From: Ophioceras dolichostomum
Lineage: Eukaryota > Ascomycota > Sordariomycetes > Magnaporthales > Ophioceraceae
Direction: 5' to 3'
NCBI GenBank assembly: GCA_003049485.1
Contig: PYST01000008.1
Span: 62,001-126,000, forward strand
DNA: 64,000 nucleotides
Numbering within the stretch: position 1 is the first letter of the stretch; each line of letters opens with the position of its first letter. Shown piece after piece: positions 22,023 to 32,576 of this stretch. The translations under genes and the position numbers were made by a program. Below the pieces are notes generated by a model. It worked only from the letters and a program-made list of their open reading frames with translations, had not been told where the DNA came from and did not search any database.

Positions 22023-22478
22023 ATGCCTACCCCGGAATCCGCCGCGTTCCTGGCGAAGAAGCCCAAGGTGGCTCCCACCTTCGACGGTGTCGACTACGAC
22101 GACAACAAGGCGCTGAAGGCGGCTCAGGATGCCATTGTCAGGGAGCAATGGGTGCAGGTCATGATGGGCCGGCTCGTCCGCGAAGAGCTGGGCAAGTGCT
22201 ACTACAAGGAGGGCGTCAACCACCTGGAGAAGTGCGGCCATTTGAGAGGTATGTCGGAAATCTCTCCTGAGTCTCCCGGCTTTCGGCTTGGCCAGGGGAC
22301 TGCAGAGGCGTGGGACCGTTATGACTGCTTAGGCCGACTACGGTGCCGGCAGAGATTGAGTTGCTAACGATGTGCTGCTCCAGAGCGATATCTGCAACTG
22401 CTCAAGACCGCGAGGGTCAAGGGCTATCTCTTCGAGCAGCAAAACTATATTACGAAGCAAGAATCCTCGCAAAGTTGA
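22023..22478 (+). CDS. NADH:ubiquinone oxidoreductase 12 kDa subunit (NDUFB10/PDSW-like)
   Basis: Exons 22023-22248 and 22384-22478 encode 106 aa. It begins MPTPESAAFLAKKP and has FDGVDYDDNKALKAAQDAIVREQW and CYYKEGVNHLEKCG, then after the splice RERYLQLLKTARVKGYLFEQQN. This matches the fungal 12 kDa accessory subunit of mitochondrial complex I, a small peripheral membrane-arm protein without a cleaved presequence. The two Cys residues (CYYKEGVNHLEKC) are spaced as in the animal PDSW subunit family. The donor is G/GTATGT and the acceptor CTCCAG; the codon split at the junction gives Glu. Assignment to NDUFB10 specifically is from family memory. Confidence 0.82.
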
Positions 22479-23095
22479 GGAGTTGAAAGAGCTCGCTAGA
22501 TGGGATCGGATTCGAAGTTCATTCGGAAAAGTGTTACTCATGAAAAGTACACGAGGGTGTCGGGGTCATGGAGCAAGCCGGTGAGATACGCCGTGCTTCA
22601 ACAGCTCAGGAGCTCTCCTGCCAGTTCTTCAGAAGGGTCTGTAAACTGTACATATATCACAGCATGCTGCTGTACCTCAAATGCAGGACTCCTATCCAAC
22701 CGTACCGGACTGCGACGACCAATTTCTTCTATCTCACGACAAGGGGGGTGGTTGCTGTTCTGAGGTCATAGACAAGGGGTATATCACGTGCGAGTCTGCA
22801 GGTTGGAAATGCAGAATCCATGGCAATTGGTATCTGAAACCATGAAATATGATGAGGAGTTTGAATTGCAATAGCCACAATAGCTAACGCGTACATCTAC
22901 AAATCAACGATATGTTGCGGACGTGAGGGGAGAGGGAAATTCATCGCATCGTGGAGCACACCCAAGCATATCCGATAGATATTGCGCAAGTGGCTCCTCC
23001 TACCCGCCGTAGAAAATTTGGGAGGTCCAGCCCGAGCTAGGCTTCACCACCACCAAAAACCTCAACCACGAAGGACAACCCACAACCCAGCAACC
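22479..23095. other. spacer, no gene seen
   Basis: About 0.6 kb holding the 3' UTR of the complex I subunit and the promoter of the mL54 gene. No feature recognised. Confidence 0.6.
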
Positions 23096-23929
23096 ATGAT
23101 ATGTCGAGCCTGTCTCCGTCGAGCAGCGACAGCGCTGCCGCAACGCACAGTACCCATCCCCGCCTCCGTCTCGGCCAGACGGCAATTCGCCACCACCTTC
23201 CGAGCGCGCAACGCGGCAGCCGCTGCAGCAGCATCAGAACCAGCAGCTTCCTCATCATCATCAGCAGAGGCTGATGGCGCCGCCCAAGCGGCGGTAGCGC
23301 CTCTCTCTTCCTGCCCCAAGGGCACGCCTCTGAATGGGCTCAACTACCTAAAGGGCAGAAACGACCCCGTTGCGCTGGCGGACGAGGAGTACCCGGCGTG
23401 GCTGTGGTCATGTCTGGAGGTCAAGAAGAAGGCTGCTAGCGAGGACGATGCTGCGGGTTTCGACGAGTTCTGTACGTCCTAGTCCTGGTTGGCTACCTAC
23501 CTAGCCGGATCAATGCCCTCATTCTTCTCTCCCTCCCTCTGTGCAACAGGATCGAGAGCAACCTGTCACCAACTAGTCTCGGCAACACCACCAACGTCGA
23601 ACGCATGCTTAATCTTTTCAACTGCCAGAAGCTAACCGGTCCCCCAAACTTCTTTTTCTTCTTCTTCCGCAGCCAAATCCAAGAAGCAGCGACGACTAGC
23701 CATGAAGCGCCAGCGACAACTCGAGGCCGAGGTCCTGGCGAGCGGCGACCTCTCGGCCCTGGCGCCCAAGATCCCGCTGCAGCAGCAGTCGATCAACCTG
23801 CCCGGCGCCGAGGACGGGACGGTCGAGTCGGCCGTGCGGGCCGCCGAGGCGAGGGAGGGTCTGCGCGTGGCGATGCGGAAGGAGCGCAAGGCCAAGATCA
23901 AGGAGTCCAACTACCTGAAGAGCATGTGA
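23096..23929 (+). CDS. mitochondrial large-subunit ribosomal protein mL54 (MRPL37 in yeast)
   Basis: Exons 23096-23471 and 23673-23929 encode 210 aa. The N terminus MICRACLRRAATALPQRTV... with RRQF is a typical mitochondrial presequence. An Ala/Ser-rich spacer is followed by the mL54 core: SCPKGTPLNGLNYLKGRNDPVALADEEYPAWLW and, across the splice, FDEF-SKSKKQRRLAMKRQ. The C terminus is basic and helical (RKERKAKIKESNYLKSM). mL54 sits in the large subunit of the mitoribosome. The intron is 201 nt with a GTACGT donor and an acceptor after a long pyrimidine tract. Confidence 0.9.
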
Positions 23930-24661
23930 TGGGCTTGCCGGGATTGGTGTGATGGATGAATCCAGCCAGCTACCTAGGTAGCTTCACGGTTGGTGGCCGT
24001 GGCTTCCCTCAATCCTCGTGTATCTATCTCTTGTATCATACACCTCACCGTATCTGCACCAAACCCCCATATACCTGCCGTTTGTATCTGTCATAGAGTG
24101 ATAACAAGGGACGGGAAAATTCTTTTGTACATTATCAGTGTTCTACGATGCTTGAGCCCCCTGACGGTGCATGTGAGCGTCGCCAAGGCAAATATATCAA
24201 GATACGCGTCCTGCTCCTCTCACACAGCTTAGTGATGATGCCTATTAGAACATCAGGGTAACCAGTCCTGTTTTTCTCTTTCTACAACTTGCGGATCTAT
24301 TGCTCTATTTCTTCGTACGTTCCATTCCCGCTGGGCCGACCAGCTCTCAATATCGAATTGAGGGTTCGGAGGGCATTAGGTTTTATGAAGCCCCCCAACG
24401 CCATGTCGCTTGAACTTAAGACGGGGATGCGACTAGCAGGTGATGCGCTCAATACCGGACACATCGGGTACTTAGGTAGGTAGGTACCCAACAGGACCAG
24501 GAGCGGCTCCCACGTCCCTCTATCTCTCCATCCATCTAGTAAGATCCTCTTTCCGCGGCTTGCCAGGATAGGAAGACTGGCGGATCTCTGTTCATGCTCT
24601 CTTCCGAGGACTATCTCTGACGATTTCCATGGGCGTATTTCATCAGGGTCTTCTTCTTTCA
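23930..24661. other. convergent spacer, no gene seen
   Basis: About 0.73 kb between the 3' ends of mL54 and TAF7. It carries AGGTAGGTAGGTACC at about 24474-24488 and CTACCTAGGTAG at about 23970-23981. No gene recognised. Confidence 0.6.
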
Positions 24662-26305
24662 CTAGTCCTCCTCCTCCTCCTCGTCTGCCTGCTTGGCCTT
24701 TAGCGCCTGCAAGTTCCTCTGCGCAGTCTTGAGTTGGTCCTGCAGGCGCTTGCGGAGGATGGCGTTCTGCGTGTTCGCCAGGTCGGACTGGAGCTGCGCG
24801 ACAGCCCGCTCCGCCTCGGCGAACAGCTCGTTGGCGTCGTCCTTATCAGCGGCCTCGCCCTCGGCATCCTCGTCGACGTCCATCTCGTCGTCGTCATCGT
24901 CGTCATCGTCATCTTCGCCAGACTCAGACTGGCCTCCCTGGTCCGTCTGGCCCGCCGCGGGCGTGTTCGCCTCGCCCGGCTGCTCGGCGTCCGGAAGAGG
25001 CGTCGCGGTCTCCTCCATCTCTCCATCGGCATCGAGCATGTCCTCCAGCTCGTTCTCCAGCTCGTTGGCGATCTCCTCGTCGAAGAGACCATCGTCCCCG
25101 TCGCCAAAGAGACCGTTGTCCTGCGCGACCTCGCCTGCTCCCGCCTGCGCGCCGGCGAGCTCGTCGTCTTCCTCTCCTTCGGCGTCCTGCTCGTCGTCGG
25201 CTTCCTCGCGAGGAGACTCCCGGCCGTCCTGGCCGATGGTAACTACCTCGTACCGCACCGAAGACGCCTGGCGATCCGCCTCTAGCAAACGGTGCAGCTC
25301 GGCCTCCTTGTCCTTGACTTCCTTCTTGGTAAGGCGCTTGCGGAACCGGCGCTGGACGGCATCGTGCATTGGTGGCGTAAGGCCATGAGGCCAACGGAAG
25401 TCTGAGTCGTTTGTAGTGATTGGCAATGGTGCCGTTTTGGCCTCCTGATCGTTTGCGACCTTGGCGAAGATGAGCAGCATCTGGCAGATATCGGCGCTCT
25501 TCATAAGGTTCTTCTTGTCCCACGTCTTCATGCTCTCCGTAATGGTTGGCAAGTCGACCAGTATCGCAGCGTAGATGTTGTTGCGGATGCGGACGCTCGC
25601 CCTCCTCCCACACGGCGTCGGCAACCACTTGATGTCCCACTGGGCGGGCGCCTTATCCTTATCCTTAGCATGCTTCTCGTCGTGCGGCATGCCGATGCGA
25701 CCCTGCTCGACCATCTCCCTGAGATACTCCAGGTCCTGCTCGTCGCCACCCTCGTATCGTACGATGAAATGTTCCTCGATCGATGGGTCTTCTTCGCGGT
25801 CTTCCAACTCCGAGTCGTACCCTTCCCCGGGCGGATGATAGGGCGGATGGCCCTTGGTCTTGACCTTCAACTTGACCGACTTCTGGACGGCCGGAGTGGC
25901 GGTCTTGGTGAGCTTGATGCGTTTCGCCGTTGGAGCGCGGGGTGCGGCTGTAGGAGTTTCGTCGTCACTAATGGCGTCATCCTTCGCACGCTTCTTTGCC
26001 GTCGGCTTCATAGTCCGTCCGGCCTTGGTCTTAACCGGCGCCGGCTTGGGCGGCGGTGGCGGCGGCGCCGGAGTCCCCAGAGCAGGTACGGCTTCATTTG
26101 CTGGAGTGGGCGGCAGCGATGCTACCGATGGCTTCTTCAATTTTAGCTTGATCTTCGACGACGAAGGCTCCGCAGCTGACGTTGGTGGATCAGCACCCGA
26201 TGGTGTCCCCGGACCCTTCGACGCGATCGAGTTGACTCTGATCTTCAGAACCGGCCGAGGGGCAGCTGCAGCCGGGACGACCGGTGCGTCTGGTGCCTGG
26301 CTCAT
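24662..26305 (-). CDS. taf7: TFIID subunit 7 (TAFII55-domain protein)
   Basis: A single exon encodes 547 aa. After a disordered, Pro/Lys-rich start comes the TAFII55 N-terminal domain from about residue 185: EEHFIVRY, then KWLPTPCGRRASVRIRNNIYAAILVDLPTITES, KTWDKKNLMKSADICQML and, further on, WPHGLTPPMHDAVQRRFRKR. The second half is very acidic (Asp/Glu runs about residues 395-485). The protein ends in a predicted coiled coil (AEAERAVAQLQSDLANTQNA...) with EEEEED at the C terminus. TAF7 is a TFIID core subunit that binds TAF1 and restrains its activity until initiation. The ATG at 26305 is the first in frame; earlier in-frame codons have no ATG. It is divergent from another TFIID-type gene. 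Confidence 0.92.
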   Translation of the reverse strand: MSQAPDAPVVPAAAAPRPVLKIRVNSIASKGPGTPSGADPPTSAAEPSSSKIKLKLKKPSVASLPPTPANEAVPALGTPAPPPPPPKPAPVKTKAGRTMKPTAKKRAKDDAISDDETPTAAPRAPTAKRIKLTKTATPAVQKSVKLKVKTKGHPPYHPPGEGYDSELEDREEDPSIEEHFIVRYEGGDEQDLEYLREMVEQGRIGMPHDEKHAKDKDKAPAQWDIKWLPTPCGRRASVRIRNNIYAAILVDLPTITESMKTWDKKNLMKSADICQMLLIFAKVANDQEAKTAPLPITTNDSDFRWPHGLTPPMHDAVQRRFRKRLTKKEVKDKEAELHRLLEADRQASSVRYEVVTIGQDGRESPREEADDEQDAEGEEDDELAGAQAGAGEVAQDNGLFGDGDDGLFDEEIANELENELEDMLDADGEMEETATPLPDAEQPGEANTPAAGQTDQGGQSESGEDDDDDDDDDEMDVDEDAEGEAADKDDANELFAEAERAVAQLQSDLANTQNAILRKRLQDQLKTAQRNLQALKAKQADEEEEED

Positions 26306-27054
26306 TGCGTGCGCGTCCGTCCCGCGATCGCGGGATTGCGGAGGTCTGCACACTCGGATTCGGGCGTATAGAATCGAGCTGAAGGATACCTGAGCCGGAG
26401 CGGCAGCGTTGCAGCCTGATGTATGCTATGCGAGTGTCGTAGGTGTGAGGCAAGGACTAGTAGAGGTGGTCTGGCGTTTCTTGAGCACAACCGCGACTCT
26501 TCACATTGACTCGAACCAAATAGTGCTTGACAGGGGTCTAAGCTCTGGTGCGCAACAAGGAATTTTTAAGAAGTGCATCCTAGCAAACGAGGAACAATGG
26601 CATGTAGAACGGAGCTTGAAATTTTATATGGGGAGTAGCGATAGATTTCGAGATGAGGTAGTCGAGAACGCCTCCATTGTGCACAATAGCTCACAATAGA
26701 TATTGTCTTCTTCAATAGTATTCAACTTCAAGTTCGAATAACTTTGAGGAGGTACGGCATTCAGTGCAGGGAGCAGTGACGTGCGTCGTGCCTCCTGCCC
26801 CACAAAATAGGTACCATTCAACGGGTGCTCAGTTACCGTTTTTGTCGCGACGTTTTCTACAGCTAGCCCCGAACACCTTTCGCAGTCTTGAACAGGAGGA
26901 GCCTGCCACCTAACTTGGAGTAGAGCTACAAAACCTGCCCGTACCTTAGCCTCCTCCGTATGGGCACACCTATCAGTGATTCCACAAGTCCGTCACGACC
27001 ACCGCCCTGCATGCGCACCAGACACAAGGCAACACAAAACATCAGAAATCGGAT
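26306..27054. promoter_or_regulatory. shared region between TAF7 and the Bromo_TP gene
   Basis: About 0.75 kb between divergent start codons of two candidate TFIID subunits. No coding sequence is recognised. Confidence 0.5.
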
Positions 27055-27914
27055 ATGACTCCCCCCGCGACGCTCTTCCACGCGCTCCTCCGGCCTAGCG
27101 TGCTCCAGATCCTGCGCGCATCGGGGTACCACTGCGGGCGTCCGGCCGTCCTCGACTGCCTGACCGACCTGGCCGCGCGCTACCTGGAGATCCTCTGCTC
27201 GGCGGCGGCAATGCACGCTGGCCACAACGGGACAGACCTCTCGCCGAGCCTCGTCGACGTGCGCATGGCCCTGGAGGACTGCGGCGCCCTAGGCGCAAGC
27301 CTCGGTGACGACGATGTGCAGGGCACGCTCGACTTCGTCGACTGGTTCTCTGGCCCGCGGAACGCCGAAATAAGGCGCATAGTCCTCGCCGGGGAGGAGG
27401 ACGGTACAGACTGGCTTATGGGTAAGCTGTTCCCGGACCGCCTTGGAAGAACATCTACCCTTCCCCTTCTGTCTCTCACAGATCTACTCACTCGTACCGC
27501 GGCATGATGCCGGCATGCGCTGACCGTGCCCTCGCGCCTGAAGCCTTGAAACAAAAACACAGCAAAACGGGAGAGGACTCCAAATTCCAGGGGACGATGT
27601 TGGGCAAGGACAACGAGCACGGCGAGGTCCTCGTCGAGGGCGGCGCGTTCGACACCATCCAGGCCTGGACGGAGCACACCAAGAAGACGGGCGTCATGAC
27701 TCCCCCGCCAACACCAACGCCGCCGAACGGCCAGTCCGAGGAGATGGACGCAGACGCGAGGTCGCCAAGCTCGGGACTTAGCTCGTTGGGGGACAGGTCG
27801 ATCGGCGACGACTTCCAGTTTGACGACGACGTGAGCAGCATGGCCATAGACGCGGTTCCGGACGCGGTTCCGGACGCGGACGTGGCTATGGCAGTGAATG
27901 AGCCGCCACCATAG
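27055..27914 (+). CDS. Bromo_TP histone-fold protein (TAF3/TAF8-like)
   Basis: Exons 27055-27421 and 27544-27914 encode 245 aa. Residues 4-95 form a histone fold of the bromodomain-associated type: LFHALLRPSVLQILRASG, CLTDLAARYLEILCSAA and LVDVRMALEDCGAL. Such domains occur in TAF3 and TAF8, which pair with TAF10 in TFIID. The intron runs from G/GTAAGC to a GAAG acceptor, with CTGAC about 20 nt before it; splicing joins DWLM-ALKQKHSKTGEDSKFQGT. Reading on without this splice hits stops. The C-terminal half is Pro/Asp-rich and lacks a PHD finger, so it is shorter than animal TAF3. Assignment to TAF3 rather than TAF8 is uncertain. Confidence 0.8.
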
Positions 27915-28161
27915 GCCGCTTGGCCCATGGGCGTGGCCGTGTTATGCCGGTGCCATTACTGGTTTTTTTTTTGGATTCTCATAGTTGTTCTTTCTCTCAT
28001 CATTATCATCATAGCGTCGGCGTCTGGGATATACCACTTTCTTGTCCCCAACGACCCGGGAGATGGGTCTGGGAGGGAAGTCGTTTCTTCATTGCTCAAA
28101 ATATCTTTGCTACCTTGCCAGCTTGGGTCACATGTCTCCCACCACAACAATCTGCTCTCAC

Positions 28162-30901
28162 TCAATGCTTCCTTCCGTCGGTGACGCGGTCGAGGTTGAA
28201 AGCGGCGCTGATGAGCGCGAGGTGGCTGAAGGCCTGGGGCGTGTTGCCCAGCTGCTCGCCGGAGCGGGCGATCTCCTCGGAGAACATGCACAGGTGGTTA
28301 CTGAAGCTGAGCATGTTCTCGAAGAGGTTGATCGCGCGCACGAGGTACTTGGGCTCGTACACGCCCGCCCGCGTCATGGCCTCCACCAACCAGAAGGTGC
28401 ACATGCTGAATGCACCCTCGCGGCCTCCGACGCCTGCATAGCGAGGAAGGGATGGAAGGGGCGCCTGTGAGTTAGTTATCTGGCAGTACGGTGTTGGACA
28501 CAGGCCGAGGCCCATGAACGAAGGAAGTCAGGGGATGGAAGGTAGCGCATACCGTCGTGTGACAGGTCCGTGTCGTAACGGTACACCAGCCCAGTGCTCG
28601 TAAGACCTCCCTTGTCGGGCGGGAGGAGGATGCGGTCCATGGTGTTAAGGAAGCGGGGGTCGCTCGGGGAGATGAAGAAGACCAGGGGCGCGATCAGGAT
28701 GGACGAGTCCAACATGGTATTGTTCTCGTAGCTCTGGACAAAGCTCTTCATCTCGGTATTATACCCTTTCTCCATGATCTCCTCATACAGCGAGTCCCGT
28801 GCCTCGAGCCACTTGGCCCGGTTTGGGCAGGGCAGGACCCTCTTCTCAGCGAGCCGGAGGCCACGGTCGAAAGCCACCCAGAGCATGACCTTGGAGTACG
28901 TGAAGTTCTGCTTGTTGTTGCGCACCTCCCAGATTGACATGTCGGGCTCTGTCATCCATCACTTAGCGAACTGAATAATTGGATCACGCACTCAATACGT
29001 TCGCCAGAAATTCTCAGGGGTTAAGAGGTAAGAATCAAGTCGGGGCGTGCTGAAGATATGGAGTCGACCGATAGAAAAAAAGTTTACCGTTCATGATTGT
29101 CAAGACATAATCTGTACTATGAGATTAGAGCCTGTACATCTGTCCACATCGGTCCTCAGGAAGCTAAGGAATTGCCGAGATGAACGTACCTAAGAGTTGC
29201 CTGACCGCAACCCACTGGTCCCAAGTGATGGGCTTGCCGTACTTGTTGGCGAGGTAGATGGCATCCATCAGCTCGCCGTAGATGTCGAACTGCTGGTGGA
29301 AAGCGGCACCGTTTCCGATGCGGACCGGCTTGCTACCCCGGTAGCCATCGAGGTGGTCGAGCTCGAGCTCCGGGATATCCGTCTCGCCCCTGATGGTGAA
29401 CATGATAGGCAGACTCCCGTCCGGAGCGCGGGACTTGAGGATACGCTCGCTGATGAACTCCATGTACGCGTCTGCCTCTTCCTGGAAGCCGAGGCGAAGG
29501 AGGATGTAGATGGTGAAGCTAGAGTCACGGACCCAGGAGAAGCGGTAGTCCCAGTTTCTTATACAGGGGCATATACGTCTCAACGTCAGCATTTGCTCAG
29601 GAAATCGAGGCTTTCCTGGATGAGGAGGTATTGGTGGTGGCAGCGGGGGTGAACGCGCAATGTGCAACGAGAAAGCCTCACCGAACGCCTCCAATATCCT
29701 CAGGAATCGAGAATGTCGGGGCAGCGACGATCGCTCCCGTGGGCTCATAGGTTAGCAGCTTGAGGATCATCAGGCTTCGGCTGACGACTTCACGCCACCG
29801 GCCCTTGTACTTGGACTTGGAGATCCAGTTGTACCAGAACGACTGGGTGCTATGCTGTTGGGCGTCGAGCACGGCGGTGGTGATGTGCTCAGTGACGTGT
29901 TTGGGCACGTCCTCACGGAGAACGAACGACACGGCCTGCCCCTCATGGACCTTGATCGTCGCAACCACGCCCTCGCCGAGCATGCCCGGGCGCTGCACCT
30001 TCTTGAAGCACACCAGGGGGCACAAGCTGGCCGACTTCTTCGGGTCGTCGCCACAATCCAGCGTCACGTCGAGCTGCAGCTTCTCGGATTTGCTGTGGAA
30101 CGTCACCGTCTTGCTCTTGTGAGCGTGGCCATCATCACCATCGTGGCTTGCCGCCCCTTGAGTCGGCTCTAAGATCTCGGTGACGTGCGGCTCCTTGGCG
30201 TAACCGAAGGCCGGGAAGACCTCCACGTCTGCGGACGGACACGCATTAGTGGGGGAACAAGGCCAACATCCAAAACAAAATGGACAGAGCAAGGCGCATA
30301 CCGAGAGTCAGGCTGCCTCGGATGCATTCGACCCTCCGAACGAGCCATCTCTTCAGCTCGTCTGGCACCTTTTGCATCTCTCGGAAGGCATTCTGTTTCG
30401 GCGCCTTGGCCAGGATGCTAGTAGTCTTGGGACGCGGGAAGAAGTCGACCAGGTCAACCACACCCTCCTCGTGGATATACCTGGTCTGGAGAATGCTGCT
30501 GGAGGGAAGGTACTGTTGCTTGGTCGTGCAGGCATACTGCTTCGGCGGTGAGATGCTGAAGTAGCCGCCCCTGTCCTTGTCCAAGAGGCGGCAGAAGACA
30601 GACGGGGAGTCGAAGTCGGGCCTGATTGTGCAGTCGGGTTGTGTCAGTGTGTCCGTGAGCACTCAACTTACTCGGCGACTTATGAGAGCCGGTCAGCAGG
30701 CCAGTTGGACTAGCAACGCCTGGACACATACCAGCACATGAAGTCAACGCTGCCATCCATGCCAACAAGCGCACAGGTTCGCATGTTGCCGATGATGCCA
30801 TAGTCTTCGATCGGCAGGTAGCCACCAGCCTGATCCCTCATGGCTTTGCCAAAGCTGGCGCCGCCTTGAACCGGGTCACACATGCCGGCAGGCTTGTTCA
30901 T
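28162..30901 (-). CDS. glycoside hydrolase family 15 protein (glucoamylase/trehalase-like)
   Basis: Seven exons (30732-30901, 30302-30621, 29682-30228, 29190-29557, 29088-29111, 28553-28948, 28162-28433) encode 698 aa. No signal peptide is visible, so it is probably cytosolic. The N-terminal domain starts YLPIEDYGIIGNMRTCALVG and VDFMCWPDFDSPSVF. The catalytic (alpha/alpha)6 domain starts VRNWDYRFSWVRDSSF, the GH15 hallmark. EPDMSIWEVR carries the likely general acid, and GLVYRYDTD with DGVGGREGAFSMCTFWLVEA follows. This matches the intracellular GH15 group related to bacterial trehalases and glucodextranase-like enzymes rather than the secreted starch-binding glucoamylases. The substrate is probably an alpha-glucoside, not proven. 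Exon 5 is 24 nt (DYVLTIMN). All seven exons keep phase and rebuild conserved motifs. Confidence 0.9.
29088..29111 (-). other. 24-nt microexon of the GH15 gene
   Basis: Bounded by TACAG before and GTAAAC after on the minus strand. It encodes YVLTIMN between split Asp and Glu codons and links RQLL-D to E-PDMSIWE, directly in front of the catalytic motif. Confidence 0.88.
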
Positions 30902-32576
30902 AGTCAACTATTTTTCAGTCTCTAGGCTTTTTAGGTGGGGGTCGCAAAGAGAGAAACTCAGGGTCTTCTTCACAGACAAAGCTTACTGAGATAATAGTAT
31001 CGGCGGCAATGAGCAGGTGAGTAGGTTTATTTGAGAAATGTTGCACGTTAATGAGGGATATGCTGAGAACGGTCCCTCTAGCTCCCTCGAGAATGGGTAA
31101 GGTATTAGGGGTGCTTTGGCCTTATAGTTGACGAGTTGGAATGCGTTTCACTAACTACGGTTGAGCTGGGCCACCGTGAGGTATTATTGGTGTCGGACAC
31201 ACACTCGTGGCTTGCTTGCTGGCTTGCATGAAATCCGCTGGTGAGCTGGGCGTCGATGTCGGCCGCTCGTCGGCTCCCCCGTGTTATTTATGAGGCTGGA
31301 GTTAGGCCTCGCCATGCATACTGCATCCCCCGACACCCTTGACATAGCTAGCCTACCCACTATAGGTAGCTGATCTCTCTTGGGGCTGTCATTGGTGATA
31401 GGTAGGACAGGCACAGAGTGAGGGGATGGGGGTTCCCGTCCCCTCATGTTATGAGAACCTTACTCAGCGACCAGTTGGTCTGAGTTGATGAGCTTCCTTA
31501 CCAAGACTCGGAGATGTCGCCCAACGACTTTAGGGCGGTTCAAAGGCTCCAGTCATGCCCACCTCGCATGCCTGCCTTCCTACCTACAGCATACACTCAG
31601 GTGGACGAGCAAGCACCTTAGGCGATGCAGCTATGCGGCATTGTTGGGATATGCCCGATGAGATGTAGGTGTGATAGGCCTCGGAGGCCGAGAAGGTTAG
31701 CAGTAGACTAGGGCTAACAGGAGACACTAGCAAAGGACTGTAGTATCAAGCGCTATAGCACTCTTCCATCTGTCGGCAACGCCAACATCGCCACCATCGC
31801 TGCAGTTAAACAACGCACAGAGTGGTCATGTGGCTCTGATCCTGCTGCATCCATGGCTTTCTGGAGAAGCAAGAGACAGGAGTAAGAAAAAAAAAATCAG
31901 AGAGGCATGTGGAGCCGTCTGCCTTTGACACTTGTCATGTGCCAGAGTTCTATCACAATAGCGCGAGGCCGAAGAAGCCGGAAACCTCAACGTTCGTCTT
32001 GACCGCTCACTGGCGCGTGACAGTGCACGGGAGAGCTGGTTGTCCGTAGCACGCTTTGGAAGTTTGCGCTTCTCGAACTCGTCGAGTGTGACCAGAGAGA
32101 AGAGCGTTTTACCTGAGCACGCCGTTGAAGAACCGTAGGACTTCAGGTCTTTGTACACCGTAGATGTGATGGTGCAGTGATGGAGGAACGAGCGGGAAGC
32201 ATATCTGCATCCGGCAATGCAGCACATGGTACGCGGAACTTTTGGGCTGGCTTTTGGACTCTTGGCCAGGAAGCTACAGTGGGGTTTAGGGGTCCCAGAG
32301 TGCTTCCCCAGCGTGAATCGGGCCAGTGAGCAGCCTGTGAAGGCGACCGTCTCTCCGCTAATTGACGTGAAAGATCGCTGGCCCCACACCTCAATGTCCA
32401 ATCTGGGCCACCCCCTGGCCCAGCGAGATGCCACGGTGCCACAGAGGTTTTCCTGGGATTCCATAGAGGAGCCCACTCCAAGGCATCCCTCTCGGCCGCA
32501 ACCCAGGGGCAGTCTCTTGTGTGAATGTTTTAGTACATTTTCGCCGGACGAGAATGATGGTTCATTCCTTTACACT
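30902..32576. promoter_or_regulatory. divergent spacer between GH15 and SLC35C2-like genes
   Basis: About 1.7 kb with no recognised gene. An open frame joins the downstream gene from an ATG at 32217, but that extension (120 residues) has no domain and is taken as leader sequence. Confidence 0.5.

Noticed and set aside
32217..32576. 120-residue N-terminal extension of the SLC35C2-like protein
   Set aside because: No family similarity; the ATG at 32577 starts the low-complexity region typical of the protein. Kept as an alternative only.
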